Shown here: piece after piece, positions 8,762-15,460 of the stretch
Position numbering within the stretch: position 1 is the stretch's first letter
Layout of the letters: every line of letters starts with the position of its first letter
Source: Patescibacteria group bacterium
Lineage (GTDB): Bacteria > Patescibacteriota > Minisyncoccia > Minisyncoccales > Staskawiczbacteraceae
Assembly: GCA_022703425.1 (NCBI GenBank)
Contig: JAKLDQ010000001.1
Coordinates: 1 to 36,242 of the forward strand
Reading direction: 5' to 3'
DNA: 36,242 nucleotides
Position numbers and translations under genes: made by a program
Notes under the pieces: model-generated
Told to the model about the DNA's origin: nothing
Seen by the model: the letters and a program-made list of their open reading frames with translations, nothing else
The model's database searches: none

Positions 8762-8861
8762 AATAAGCAACTATTTTTTTCGTAGTACTTATGTACCGAT
8801 CGGGAAAAAAATAAATTAAAAAATTTGCTGTATGCTGGATGCTCGACATCCGCCGTAGACT

Positions 8862-8898
8862 CCGGGGATAGAACTGAAAGTTCTATCCCCGGTTTTTT
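8862..8898 (+). terminator. Strong intrinsic terminator after the sigma operon
   Basis: A perfect 14-bp stem (8862-8875 with 8879-8892), GAA loop, then TTTTTT. The 100 bp before it (8762-8861) hold a T-run/A-run inverted pair and a small GGATG/CATCC hairpin (8837-8851) but no gene I can support. Confidence 0.93.
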
Positions 8899-8900
8899 GT

Positions 8901-8928
8901 TTGAAAACCAGAAGATTTGGCGTATCAT
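8901..8928 (+). promoter_or_regulatory. Promoter giving a probably leaderless message for the 8937 gene
   Basis: TTGAAA (8901-8906), 16 bp, TATCAT (8923-8928). The ATG begins 9 bp after the -10 box, about where transcription should start, so the message would have almost no leader. There is also no Shine-Dalgarno sequence. Confidence 0.6.
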
Positions 8929-8936
8929 AAAGAAAT

Positions 8937-9515
8937 ATGAATTTCAAATCTTTTTTAATAATGGTGCTGACTGCGGTTGTAGTTGCCGGAGTAGGCCTGG
9001 TATTAAATTATTACTTAATCTTTAGGGGAAGCATTCCTGTTCTGACCGTGGAAGCGCCAGACCAGACTTTGGGCTGGAAAACATTTGAGAATAAAGGTTT
9101 TAGTTTCAAATATCCGGAAAGGTTTGGGGCAAATGTCTGGAGAGCGTATTTCTGGCCGCCAAAGACAGCTGTTTCTTCGTCAAATAATCTTGTTGTTCTT
9201 TGCCCGAGCCTATCGCAAGTGTCGGAAACAAAAAAGCGGGAGGAAATTTCTCTTAAAGGAAAAAAGTTTGTTTACCTAAAGGGATCTGGCGTGGGAGCCG
9301 GTTCTTTGTATTCAAATTACTGCTACATAACCGAGAAAGATTCAAAATATTATTCAATAGAAGTGCAGATACAATCTCATACCGGATGCTATGAAGGAGG
9401 GTGCGGTGCCTACTGCGGAACGCAGTATGAGCAGGAGTGCAGAGAATTCGATCTCGAAAGAGATGTGGAGCCGCTAATACAAAAAATCGCTTCTACTATC
9501 AGCTGGAGTCAATGA
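8937..9515 (+). CDS. Membrane-anchored extracytoplasmic protein with a Cys-rich loop
   Basis: A 192-residue protein. One N-terminal membrane helix (about residues 8-30) is followed by an exported domain starting LGWKTFENKGFSFKYPERF, the opening of a PsbP/'FKYPE'-like beta fold common in CPR proteins. A Cys-rich segment (CYEGGCGAYCGTQYEQEC, about residues 150-167) probably forms disulfides. The last helix reads EPLIQKIASTISW. No enzyme motif is visible. It leads an operon with the next four genes, which start within a few bases of each other. Confidence 0.6.
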   Translation: MNFKSFLIMVLTAVVVAGVGLVLNYYLIFRGSIPVLTVEAPDQTLGWKTFENKGFSFKYPERFGANVWRAYFWPPKTAVSSSNNLVVLCPSLSQVSETKKREEISLKGKKFVYLKGSGVGAGSLYSNYCYITEKDSKYYSIEVQIQSHTGCYEGGCGAYCGTQYEQECREFDLERDVEPLIQKIASTISWSQ

Positions 9516-10003
9516 ATTTTGTTTTCAAAAGCATAAAAATACACAGGATTTTTGAAGCGGGAATAATGATAAAAGCGTTTGTTGGGATTTTTGAAACTCT
9601 TGGAGGAATTTTGATGGCAGTCTCGGGCCAAAAACTCATCGACAATATTGTTGTGTTTCTGATCAGGCAGGAAATTCTTGATGATCCCAACGATATTATT
9701 GCCGGCTATTTTTCCGGCTTGTCGGAAAATTTTTCTTTAAGCACACAGATTTTTGCGGTAGCATATCTCCTTTTCCACGGAATCATTAACGTTTTCCTTG
9801 CTGCTGCACTATTGAGGGGAAAAATGTGGGCATATCCTTTGGCAATATGGCTCTTCAGCTCATTTATGGTTTATCAGGCATACAGATATTTTCATACTTT
9901 TTCGGGAATTCTGCTGATTCTCATAATTTTTGATGTATTCGTCGTATCAGTTATATGGCTCGAGTTTAGGCGGAAAAAGAGGCGCCTCATAGAAGCCGCA
10001 TAA
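9512..10003 (+). CDS. DUF2127-like membrane protein
   Basis: A 163-residue protein with about four membrane helices. RIFEAGIMIKAFVGIFETLGGILM near the start (first helix, about 13-36) and the pattern of short polar turns match the DUF2127 family of predicted membrane proteins; function unknown. The start at 9512 overlaps the upstream stop as ATGA, which supports translational coupling; an upstream in-frame start at 9437 lies inside the previous gene. The C-terminus is basic (RRKKRRLIEAA). Confidence 0.7.
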   Translation: MNFVFKSIKIHRIFEAGIMIKAFVGIFETLGGILMAVSGQKLIDNIVVFLIRQEILDDPNDIIAGYFSGLSENFSLSTQIFAVAYLLFHGIINVFLAAALLRGKMWAYPLAIWLFSSFMVYQAYRYFHTFSGILLILIIFDVFVVSVIWLEFRRKKRRLIEAA

Positions 10004-10008
10004 CTTTT

Positions 10009-10278
10009 ATGGCAGAGGAAAAAAAATTATTGGAGTTTTACGGCAGAGAATGCCAGCCGTGCGTCAGGTTAAGGCCACTTATAGAAAAACTGGAGAGGGA
10101 GGAGGGCGTACGCGTTGAAAAAATTGAGGTTTGGCATAACGATGATAACGCAAAGTTGATGGAAGAATACTCTCAGGAAAGATGTCTCGGAGTTCCTTTT
10201 TTGTATAATACAAAAACGGGAAAATATATTTGCGGATTGACAGATTATGATACCATAAAAGAATGGGCGCTAGAGTGA
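10009..10278 (+). CDS. Thioredoxin-fold protein with a CxxC active site
   Basis: An 89-residue single-domain protein. The CQPC motif at residues 16-19 follows LLEFYGRE, as in thioredoxins and glutaredoxins, and GVPFLYN (about residues 65-71) supplies the conserved cis-proline. No signal peptide is present, so it acts in the cytoplasm. It lies 5 bp after the DUF2127 gene and 1 bp before the cupredoxin gene, suggesting a shared redox or metal role; the partner is unknown. Confidence 0.8.
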   Translation: MAEEKKLLEFYGRECQPCVRLRPLIEKLEREEGVRVEKIEVWHNDDNAKLMEEYSQERCLGVPFLYNTKTGKYICGLTDYDTIKEWALE

Positions 10279-10279
10279 T

Positions 10280-10708
10280 ATGGGAGAGTTTGGAAGAACA
10301 ATAATAATCGGAATAATATTAACTGCCGGAGTCGTCCTGCTTGCCCGTTTTTTGTCGGGTTATTGGGGAGGTCCGACCACGATGACGGAAAATCCATTGG
10401 AGAAGAACAATGAGCAAGAAGAAAACGGAACGGAAACAGGGAAGGAGATGCAGGTGCCAGCAAATGCCTTGCTTGTTTCAATTAAAAATATCGCTTTTAA
10501 TCCTCAGTCTATAACGGTTAAAAAGGGGACAACAATAATTTGGAAGAACGATGATGATGTGGCGCATGACGTTAACTCTGATTTTTTTAAATCAGAAGAG
10601 ATTTCTCCGGGGGAAACATTCCAGACAGTTTTTAACGATTCCGGAATTTACGAATACATGTGCAGCAAGCATCCCGAAATGAGGGGGCAGATAATTGTGC
10701 AAGAATAA
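10280..10708 (+). CDS. Membrane-anchored cupredoxin (plastocyanin-like)
   Basis: A 142-residue protein with one N-terminal membrane helix (about 7-27), an acidic linker, and a blue-copper domain. The ligands are visible: His in DVAHDVNS and Cys, His and Met in YMCSKHPEM, the type-1 copper set. The strand NPQSITVKKGTTIIWKN is typical of this fold. It probably carries electrons or stores copper outside the membrane. It follows the thioredoxin-like gene with a 1-bp gap. Confidence 0.87.
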   Translation: MGEFGRTIIIGIILTAGVVLLARFLSGYWGGPTTMTENPLEKNNEQEENGTETGKEMQVPANALLVSIKNIAFNPQSITVKKGTTIIWKNDDDVAHDVNSDFFKSEEISPGETFQTVFNDSGIYEYMCSKHPEMRGQIIVQE

Positions 10709-10709
10709 A

Positions 10710-11186
10710 ATGATTTCTGCGAAGAAAATTATGCCGATTTTGTTTTTTATAATTTTTATTTGCGTTGTTTTCTTCTCAACGGCGGTTTTTACCGTTCTCA
10801 GCAGGGGAAAAAGCGGAGAAAGATCGGCGAGCGTATGCATCAAAGGACAGTGCTTCCATGCGGAGATAGCTGATAATTTTTTTAAACAAAGCAGGGGGAT
10901 GATGTTTCGCGATAACCTGGATCAAAACAAAGGAATGCTTTTCGTTTTTAAAAATGAAGGGCTGCACAGCTTTTGGATGAAAAATACGCTAATTCCACTG
11001 GATATTATATGGATTAACGAAGAAAATAAAATCGTTTATGTAAAAGAGAAGGCTCCGCCATGCAAGCAAAGCATTTGTCCGGAATTTGTTTCAGTTGCTC
11101 CGGCAAAATACGTTTTGGAGGTGAATGCCGGCATTGCAGAAAAAGCCGGCATAGAAGCGGGCGATACCGCAGAAATTTCTTTTTAA
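10710..11186 (+). CDS. DUF192 family exported protein
   Basis: A 158-residue protein with an N-terminal membrane helix (IMPILFFIIFICVVFF) and one DUF192 domain: SRGMMFRDNL, KGMLFVFKNEG, FWMKNTLIPLDIIWIN and KYVLEVNAG are family hallmarks. The fold is a beta barrel of unknown function, usually outside the cytoplasm. Two Cys (CKQSIC) sit in the middle. ATG 10710, 1 bp after the previous stop, is chosen over a GTG five codons earlier inside the previous gene. Confidence 0.88.
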   Translation: MISAKKIMPILFFIIFICVVFFSTAVFTVLSRGKSGERSASVCIKGQCFHAEIADNFFKQSRGMMFRDNLDQNKGMLFVFKNEGLHSFWMKNTLIPLDIIWINEENKIVYVKEKAPPCKQSICPEFVSVAPAKYVLEVNAGIAEKAGIEAGDTAEISF

Positions 11187-11268
11187 TAAAATATAAATAG
11201 GCAATTTTTCATACTTAGGCCAGAGAGGTCTTTAAAGGTCGGTTTAGTTTTTATTAAATCGTCTAGCC

Positions 11269-11286
11269 AGCGGTGTTTCAACCGCA
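11269..11286 (+). other. Hairpin just before the DUF378 gene
   Basis: GCGGT (11270-11274) pairs with ACCGC (11281-11285), 6 bp before the ATG at 11292. The 105-bp gap also contains a GGTC-TTTAAA-GGTC repeat. No clear promoter or ribosome binding site is seen. Confidence 0.4.
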
Positions 11287-11291
11287 TAAAA

Positions 11292-11489
11292 ATGAATAAA
11301 TTAAATACCATAGACATTGTCGCCTTGATTTTAATTATCGTAGGAGGCATAAACTGGGGATTAATCGGACTGGCCGATATGAATGTAGTCGCATTTCTTG
11401 GAGAAGCGCTTGCCAGAATAGTTTATATCCTGGTCGGGCTTGCTGCAATTTATGTTGCGGTCATTTTCCCGAAGCTTGAAAGGAAATAA
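11292..11489 (+). CDS. DUF378 small membrane protein
   Basis: A 65-residue protein of two membrane helices. DIVALILIIVGGINWGLIGL followed by ARIVYILVGLAAIYV is the DUF378 pattern. Function unknown. It is followed 1 bp after the stop by its own terminator. Confidence 0.9.
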   Translation: MNKLNTIDIVALILIIVGGINWGLIGLADMNVVAFLGEALARIVYILVGLAAIYVAVIFPKLERK

Positions 11490-11517
11490 AAAAAAGCGCC
11501 GTAAAGGGCGCTTTTTT
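11490..11517 (+). terminator. Terminator after the DUF378 gene
   Basis: AAAAAAGCGCC (11490-11500) pairs with GGCGCTTTTTT (11507-11517). The A-rich arm makes it usable on either strand. Confidence 0.92.
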
Positions 11518-11522
11518 ATTGC

Positions 11523-11551
11523 TTGGATTTTTGCGGATTTTTGTGTATAAT
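11523..11551 (+). promoter_or_regulatory. Promoter of the SdpI-like gene, leaderless
   Basis: TTGGAT (11523-11528), 17 bp, TATAAT (11546-11551). The ATG at 11560 begins 9 bp after the -10 box, where transcription should start, so the mRNA probably has no leader. Confidence 0.75.
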
Positions 11552-11559
11552 GCAGACAA

Positions 11560-12192
11560 ATGAAAACAGTAAAAATTTTTAGCATTTTATTAATAGTAAT
11601 TTCTCTTGCCGTCAGTTTTTGGGCGCTTCCAAAAATGCCTGACAGAATTGCTTCACACTGGGGCATTGACGGGCTGGCGAACGGATACAGTTCAAAGAAT
11701 TTTGGCTTATTTCTGATGCCGGTTGTTTCTGTGTTTATGCTTCTGTTGTTCTGGTTTCTCCCTGCAATAGATCCGCTGAAGGAGAATATTAAAAAGTTTC
11801 AGAAAGAATACAACGGTTTCATATTTTTTATGATGCTGTTTCTTTCGGTTCTGCACGTTTCAACGATAGTGTGGAATCTTGGCTATAGGTTTAATATGTC
11901 CCTGGTTGTTCCACCCCTGATCGGAGTACTTATGATTTATTGCGGATATCTGCTGGTCAAATCAAAAAGGAACTGGTTTATCGGGATAAGAACTCCCTGG
12001 ACGCTTTCAAACGATGCTGTTTGGGAAAAAACAAACACGCTCGGAGGAAAATTGTTTATTGCTTCGGGCCTGATTTCTTTTTTGTCATTTTTCTGTCCCA
12101 GTTTCGCATTTCTGTTTCTCCTTGTGCCGATTATTTTCTCATCGGTCTTCAGCCTCGTCTATTCGTATGTTATCTGGAAGAAAATAAAATAA
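11560..12192 (+). CDS. SdpI/YhfL-like membrane protein with a DUF1648 domain
   Basis: A 210-residue protein with about six membrane helices. The N-terminal PDRIASHWGIDGLANGY is the DUF1648 signature and the later NWFIGIRTPWTLSNDAVWEKTN is the SdpI signature. SdpI in Bacillus subtilis is the immunity protein and signal receiver for the SdpC toxin; most homologues in other bacteria have no known toxin partner, and none is seen here. Convergent with the PurD-like gene, sharing a terminator. Confidence 0.88.
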   Translation: MKTVKIFSILLIVISLAVSFWALPKMPDRIASHWGIDGLANGYSSKNFGLFLMPVVSVFMLLLFWFLPAIDPLKENIKKFQKEYNGFIFFMMLFLSVLHVSTIVWNLGYRFNMSLVVPPLIGVLMIYCGYLLVKSKRNWFIGIRTPWTLSNDAVWEKTNTLGGKLFIASGLISFLSFFCPSFAFLFLLVPIIFSSVFSLVYSYVIWKKIK

Positions 12193-12218
12193 AAAAGCGC
12201 CCCGGAAAGGGCGCTTTT
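12193..12218. terminator. Shared bidirectional terminator
   Basis: AAAAGCGCCC (12193-12202) pairs with GGGCGCTTTT (12209-12218) between two convergent genes. The T-tract is longer on the minus strand (TTTTTTATTTTATTTT). Confidence 0.88.
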
Positions 12219-12242
12219 AAATTACATAAAAGAACCAGGCAA

Positions 12243-13550
12243 CTAGTATGAGTATCCCCAGGTTTGCAACTTGTCTGAATCTTCATACCAGCCGAGGCCT
12301 ATGTCTGTGCGGAAAAACATATTCTGCAAAAGTATGTTATCGAGCCGTCCGTATACCTGTTTTCTTGCGTCCTCAACTGTTGTTCCGCATCCCGTTACAA
12401 CAAGGGCATAACCGGTGTATCCTGCAATTCTCCAGGTGTCTTCGACAAGTTTTACGTCGCCAAGATGAACGCCCTCTAGATTTGGTTTTTTAAAAATTAT
12501 TGAAAGGTCGTGATAAATTGCCATTTCGTTTTTGTCGCTGTAGGGAAACGGCGGGGTAGAACATACAACTCCTATCTGAAATCCTTTTTTTGTTTTCAGT
12601 TCGTAATTTTCGCCCTTAGCAATCGAATACAGAAAGTCTCCCCATTCTGAGGTTATTCCTTCGATCTGCACAGAAATTGTGGGATATCCGAACCTGGCAG
12701 TAAACTCCAGCGGATAAATTCCTCTTGCATTGGCGATGCAATTTATATCGATGTATCCGACATATTTTGACTTTGCCAGCTCGTCTTTCATCTTTTCCAG
12801 CGTTGTCCTAAATATCGTATTTGATGGCGCCCAATACATCAATGTTCCCATTTCTCCGGTATAAGGACCGATGTCTCCAGGGAATAGTTTCTTATGTTCA
12901 AAATTTACATTTATCGGGTAAATAAAATCATTCCCGTTGAAAAATGCGCCTACAGCAATCTCAACCCCCTGCGCAAATTTCTGAAGCTGGAACTGTTCAA
13001 CTCTTTTTTGAAGAACTTTTTTGTTTGACCTCAGAATTTCGTGCAAATCTTTTCCGTCATCATCTTTTCCCAAAAATAATAACCCTTTTGAATCTGACTG
13101 CACAGATCCTGACGGCTTATAAACATATCTTCCGGGATTTTCTTCAATAAATTTTATTGCAGAATCGTAATCGGAAAAATCCCAGTGGGGGAGCGTCAGC
13201 ATTCCCATTTTTTTCATTTCAGACTGTCCGAATTCCCTGTCTTCTTCAAGTTTATCTGTATACGAGCTTCCACCCACAACAAGTTTCCCCTGGCTTCTAA
13301 GTTCGTCTGCAATTGAGCCGAAACCGACATCGTCGAAAACAATAACATCCGCCCAGTCTGTAAACTGCTTCCAGTCTGTCACTTTGTCGAGAAATCCGTC
13401 ATAAACGTCGGCATCTTTGTCGCTTCTTACGTAAATGCGCACCTGGTGGCCTTCTTTTTTAATTTGCCAGGCGAGGTCGCCCGAAAGACTCTCCAGGCTG
13501 ACGAATAAAAATTTTCTTTTTTCCGTGTTTCCGTTTGCTGAAGCTGCCAT
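12243..13550 (-). CDS. PurD-like ATP-grasp ligase
   Basis: A 435-residue protein with the order of phosphoribosylamine-glycine ligase: an N-terminal Rossmann-like domain, an ATP-grasp core (YVYKPSGSVQSDSKG, about residues 141-155) and the C-terminal IYPLEFTARFGYPTISVQ, which matches the catalytic ExxxRFGxPE strand of PurD, though the PE step is PT here. PurD normally makes glycinamide ribonucleotide in purine synthesis. No other purine gene is nearby and CPR genomes usually lack the pathway, so the substrate may differ. It lies 11 bp after the SET-domain gene and ends at a shared terminator. Confidence 0.75.
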   Translation of the reverse strand: MAASANGNTEKRKFLFVSLESLSGDLAWQIKKEGHQVRIYVRSDKDADVYDGFLDKVTDWKQFTDWADVIVFDDVGFGSIADELRSQGKLVVGGSSYTDKLEEDREFGQSEMKKMGMLTLPHWDFSDYDSAIKFIEENPGRYVYKPSGSVQSDSKGLLFLGKDDDGKDLHEILRSNKKVLQKRVEQFQLQKFAQGVEIAVGAFFNGNDFIYPINVNFEHKKLFPGDIGPYTGEMGTLMYWAPSNTIFRTTLEKMKDELAKSKYVGYIDINCIANARGIYPLEFTARFGYPTISVQIEGITSEWGDFLYSIAKGENYELKTKKGFQIGVVCSTPPFPYSDKNEMAIYHDLSIIFKKPNLEGVHLGDVKLVEDTWRIAGYTGYALVVTGCGTTVEDARKQVYGRLDNILLQNMFFRTDIGLGWYEDSDKLQTWGYSY

Positions 13551-13561
13551 AAGTTTAAATA

Positions 13562-13975
13562 TTATTTGTAACGTTCGTCGTACTCGGCATAAGAGACAGT
13601 AAGTTCTTCGCCCTTTTTAATTTTCTTCAATGTTTTAAAATTTGTTCCGTCGTCAACTGTTTTCACATTTGGATTATCCGACATATTCAAAAAAAATGAA
13701 ATATCTATTCCGTTTAATCCGTATTCAGGAATTTCAAATTCGCCCTTTTTATTCATTGCAAAAAAGTCGCCGATCATTTTTTTAACTTCGGGGTCAAGCT
13801 TTTTATACTCATCCGGTCTTATGTTCTGCCATTTTCTTTTCGGAACTCCGAAAAAAGGATTTTTATTTTTTGGAATGTCCCTTATTGCAAAAATTCCGAT
13901 GCCCTCAATCTTTGACGGGCGGAGCCGGCAGTAAGTATTTTTCAGAATTTCCAGAATTTTATTTTTCTGATTCAT
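13562..13975 (-). CDS. SET-domain protein, putative lysine methyltransferase
   Basis: A 137-residue single-domain protein. SKIEGIGIFAIRDIPKN is the first SET motif, FFLNMSDNPNV corresponds to the NHS/C motif (here N-M-S-D-N-P-N), and KKGEELTVSYAEY is the closing GEExxxxY motif with the catalytic tyrosine. It binds S-adenosylmethionine and methylates lysines in eukaryotic proteins; bacterial targets are mostly unknown. It is the first gene of a two-gene unit with the ATP-grasp gene. Confidence 0.85.
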   Translation of the reverse strand: MNQKNKILEILKNTYCRLRPSKIEGIGIFAIRDIPKNKNPFFGVPKRKWQNIRPDEYKKLDPEVKKMIGDFFAMNKKGEFEIPEYGLNGIDISFFLNMSDNPNVKTVDDGTNFKTLKKIKKGEELTVSYAEYDERYK

Positions 13976-13985
13976 AATTTTTTTC

Positions 13986-14013
13986 AGTATATCACAAAAA
14001 AATTTAATGTAAA
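13986..14013 (-). promoter_or_regulatory. Promoter of the SET/ATP-grasp operon
   Basis: On the minus strand, TTTACA (14013-14008), 16 bp, TATACT (13991-13986) with TGA before the -10 (extended -10). The ATG follows 11 bp after the -10 box, so the leader is only a few bases. Confidence 0.6.
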
Positions 14014-14053
14014 AAATTTTTTAAATATTTTGCCAAAAAAATCAACAGCAAAA

Positions 14054-14081
14054 AAAACAACCCCGCGAACGGGGCTGTTTT
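14054..14081 (-). terminator. Terminator of the zinc-ribbon gene
   Basis: AAAACAGCCCC pairs with GGGGTTGTTTT on the minus strand (14081-14071 with 14064-14054, one G-U pair), followed by TTTTTGC. It ends 17 bp after the stop codon. Confidence 0.85.
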
Positions 14082-14097
14082 TGATTCGTGATCAGAA

Positions 14098-14286
14098 TTA
14101 TCTGCTGAATCTTGGAGGTCTTTTCTTTGACCAGCATTCTCTGCAATAGATTGGTCTGTCAGGGGCTGGTTCGAATGGGAGTTCTGTTATTTCAACTCCG
14201 CATTCTGAACACTTCCAGTTTCCCTTTACCATTTCTCTTGGTGCAAAGCCTCCTCCTCTCTGGTTGTCGAATTTGTTAAAAGCCAT
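14098..14286 (-). CDS. Small zinc-ribbon protein
   Basis: A 62-residue protein with CSEC and CREC separated by 18 residues, like the CxxC-x17-CxxC family of small zinc proteins. The N-terminus has RGGGFAPRE and the C-terminus RPPRFSR, basic Arg/Gly tails often found in nucleic-acid-binding proteins. Function unknown; RNA binding is a guess. No Shine-Dalgarno is visible. A leader of about 138 nt with alternative hairpins lies in front of it, suggesting post-transcriptional control. Confidence 0.8.
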   Translation of the reverse strand: MAFNKFDNQRGGGFAPREMVKGNWKCSECGVEITELPFEPAPDRPIYCRECWSKKRPPRFSR

Positions 14287-14424
14287 TTGCTTTGAGATGA
14301 TTTTGAAGCCATCTCATATTTAATTAAAAGCGACCTTGTTCCTTGGGCGTTTTTTACGCCTTCAGATGACTTTTAAGTCGCCGAACTTTAATTAAGAATA
14401 ATTAAGATAGCTCCTTATACGTCT
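14287..14424 (-). promoter_or_regulatory. Long structured 5' leader of the zinc-ribbon gene
   Basis: The segment has no gene but much pairing. A 9-bp outer stem (14320-14328 with 14387-14395) continues into GCGAC/GTCGC (14330-14334 with 14377-14381) and encloses a GGCGT/ACGCC hairpin (14346-14350 with 14356-14360). GACTT/AAGTC (14368-14372 with 14375-14379) competes with the GCGAC pairing. GAGATG/CATCTC (14294-14299 with 14310-14315) lies just before the ATG. I recognise no known riboswitch. Confidence 0.55.
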
Positions 14425-14430
14425 AAATTG

Positions 14431-14459
14431 ACTATACTTCTTTTAGGAGGCAATGTCAA
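14431..14459 (-). promoter_or_regulatory. Promoter of the zinc-ribbon gene
   Basis: On the minus strand, TTGACA (14459-14454), a 17-bp spacer and TATAGT (14436-14431), one of the best consensus matches in the window. The predicted start is near 14424. Bases 14460-14629 beyond it hold only a small hairpin (14529-14545) and no supported gene. Confidence 0.8.
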
Positions 14460-14629
14460 TGGGAGAGGGATTTTTCCACAGTTTCTTTAATTTAAGGCGT
14501 ATAAAATGTATTATTAATATGAAGACATAAAAACGAAACGTTTTTGGAAAAACCCCGTCATACTATTATTAAGCCAATTTGCAGAACCGCCAAAATCTCT
14601 GATTTTTGCGGGAAGCTTTGGTATTTTTA

Positions 14630-15460
14630 ATGAAAAAAAGCATTTTAATTGTTATCAGTCTGGCTGTCATAATTATCGCCCTTGGCGCTGTTTTGGCGTT
14701 TTTGCCGTCTAAACAGCCCGAAAACAATCAGCCGGAAGTGAAAGGAATAAAAATTGATTCTCTCTCAGAAAACCAGAAAATTTCATCTCCTTTGAAAATT
14801 ACAGGCACAACAAACGGAGACGGTTGGAACGGTTTTGAGGGACAGGTTGGAACTGTTAAATTATTAGATTACAAAGGTAATCAGCTTGCGCTCGGAATTT
14901 TGACAGCAACAACAGATTGGATGAATCCTCCGGTCAAATTTGAAACAGTATTGAATTTTTCATCTGACATCGAACAGCCGGGAACTTTGGTTTTTATGAA
15001 CGAAAACGCAAGCGGTATGCCGGAAAAAAACAAAACATACACTCTGCCTGTAACAATCCAGAAAACAGGTGAAACAGTTGCCGTGAAAGCGTTCTTTAAT
15101 AACAGCAAACTTGATCCGGAATATTCGTGCAACAAAGTATTTCCGGTTGAAAGGAGAATTCCGAAAACAACAGCAGTCGCAAGGGCGGCAATCCAGGAGC
15201 TCTTAAATGGAGTGACACTTTCAGAACAGGATCAGGGATTTTCAACAAGCATAAACACCGGTGTGAAAATACAAAATCTTACGATTGAAAACGGAACAGC
15301 AAGAATTGATTTTGACGACCAGCTCGAATTTCAAGTGGGCGGATCATGCAGGGTTTCAGCGATACGAGCGCAGATAACAGAAACATTAAAACAATTTTCA
15401 ACAGTCCAGAATGTAATTATTTCAATAAACGGAAGGACAGAAGATATATTGCAGCCATAA
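14630..15460 (+). CDS. Anchored protein with Gmad2 and GerMN domains
   Basis: A 276-residue exported protein. An N-terminal membrane helix (about residues 5-27) is followed by a Gmad2 immunoglobulin-like domain (about 40-150; IDSLSENQKISSPLKITGT) and a GerMN domain (about 155-272; TTAVARAAIQELLNGVT, then ARIDFDDQLEF and VQNVIISINGRTED). In spore formers GerMN occurs in germination proteins; in non-sporulating CPR bacteria the pair is probably an envelope or peptidoglycan-linked module. The ATG at 14630 is chosen because MKKSILIVIS begins a normal signal anchor. It overlaps tgt by one base (TAATG). Confidence 0.85.
   Translation: MKKSILIVISLAVIIIALGAVLAFLPSKQPENNQPEVKGIKIDSLSENQKISSPLKITGTTNGDGWNGFEGQVGTVKLLDYKGNQLALGILTATTDWMNPPVKFETVLNFSSDIEQPGTLVFMNENASGMPEKNKTYTLPVTIQKTGETVAVKAFFNNSKLDPEYSCNKVFPVERRIPKTTAVARAAIQELLNGVTLSEQDQGFSTSINTGVKIQNLTIENGTARIDFDDQLEFQVGGSCRVSAIRAQITETLKQFSTVQNVIISINGRTEDILQP

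Noticed and set aside
14459-14530. A 23-residue plus-strand frame preceded by AGGAGG
   Set aside because: The AGGAGG lies in the spacer of the minus-strand zinc-ribbon promoter, no plus-strand promoter is apparent and the product looks random.
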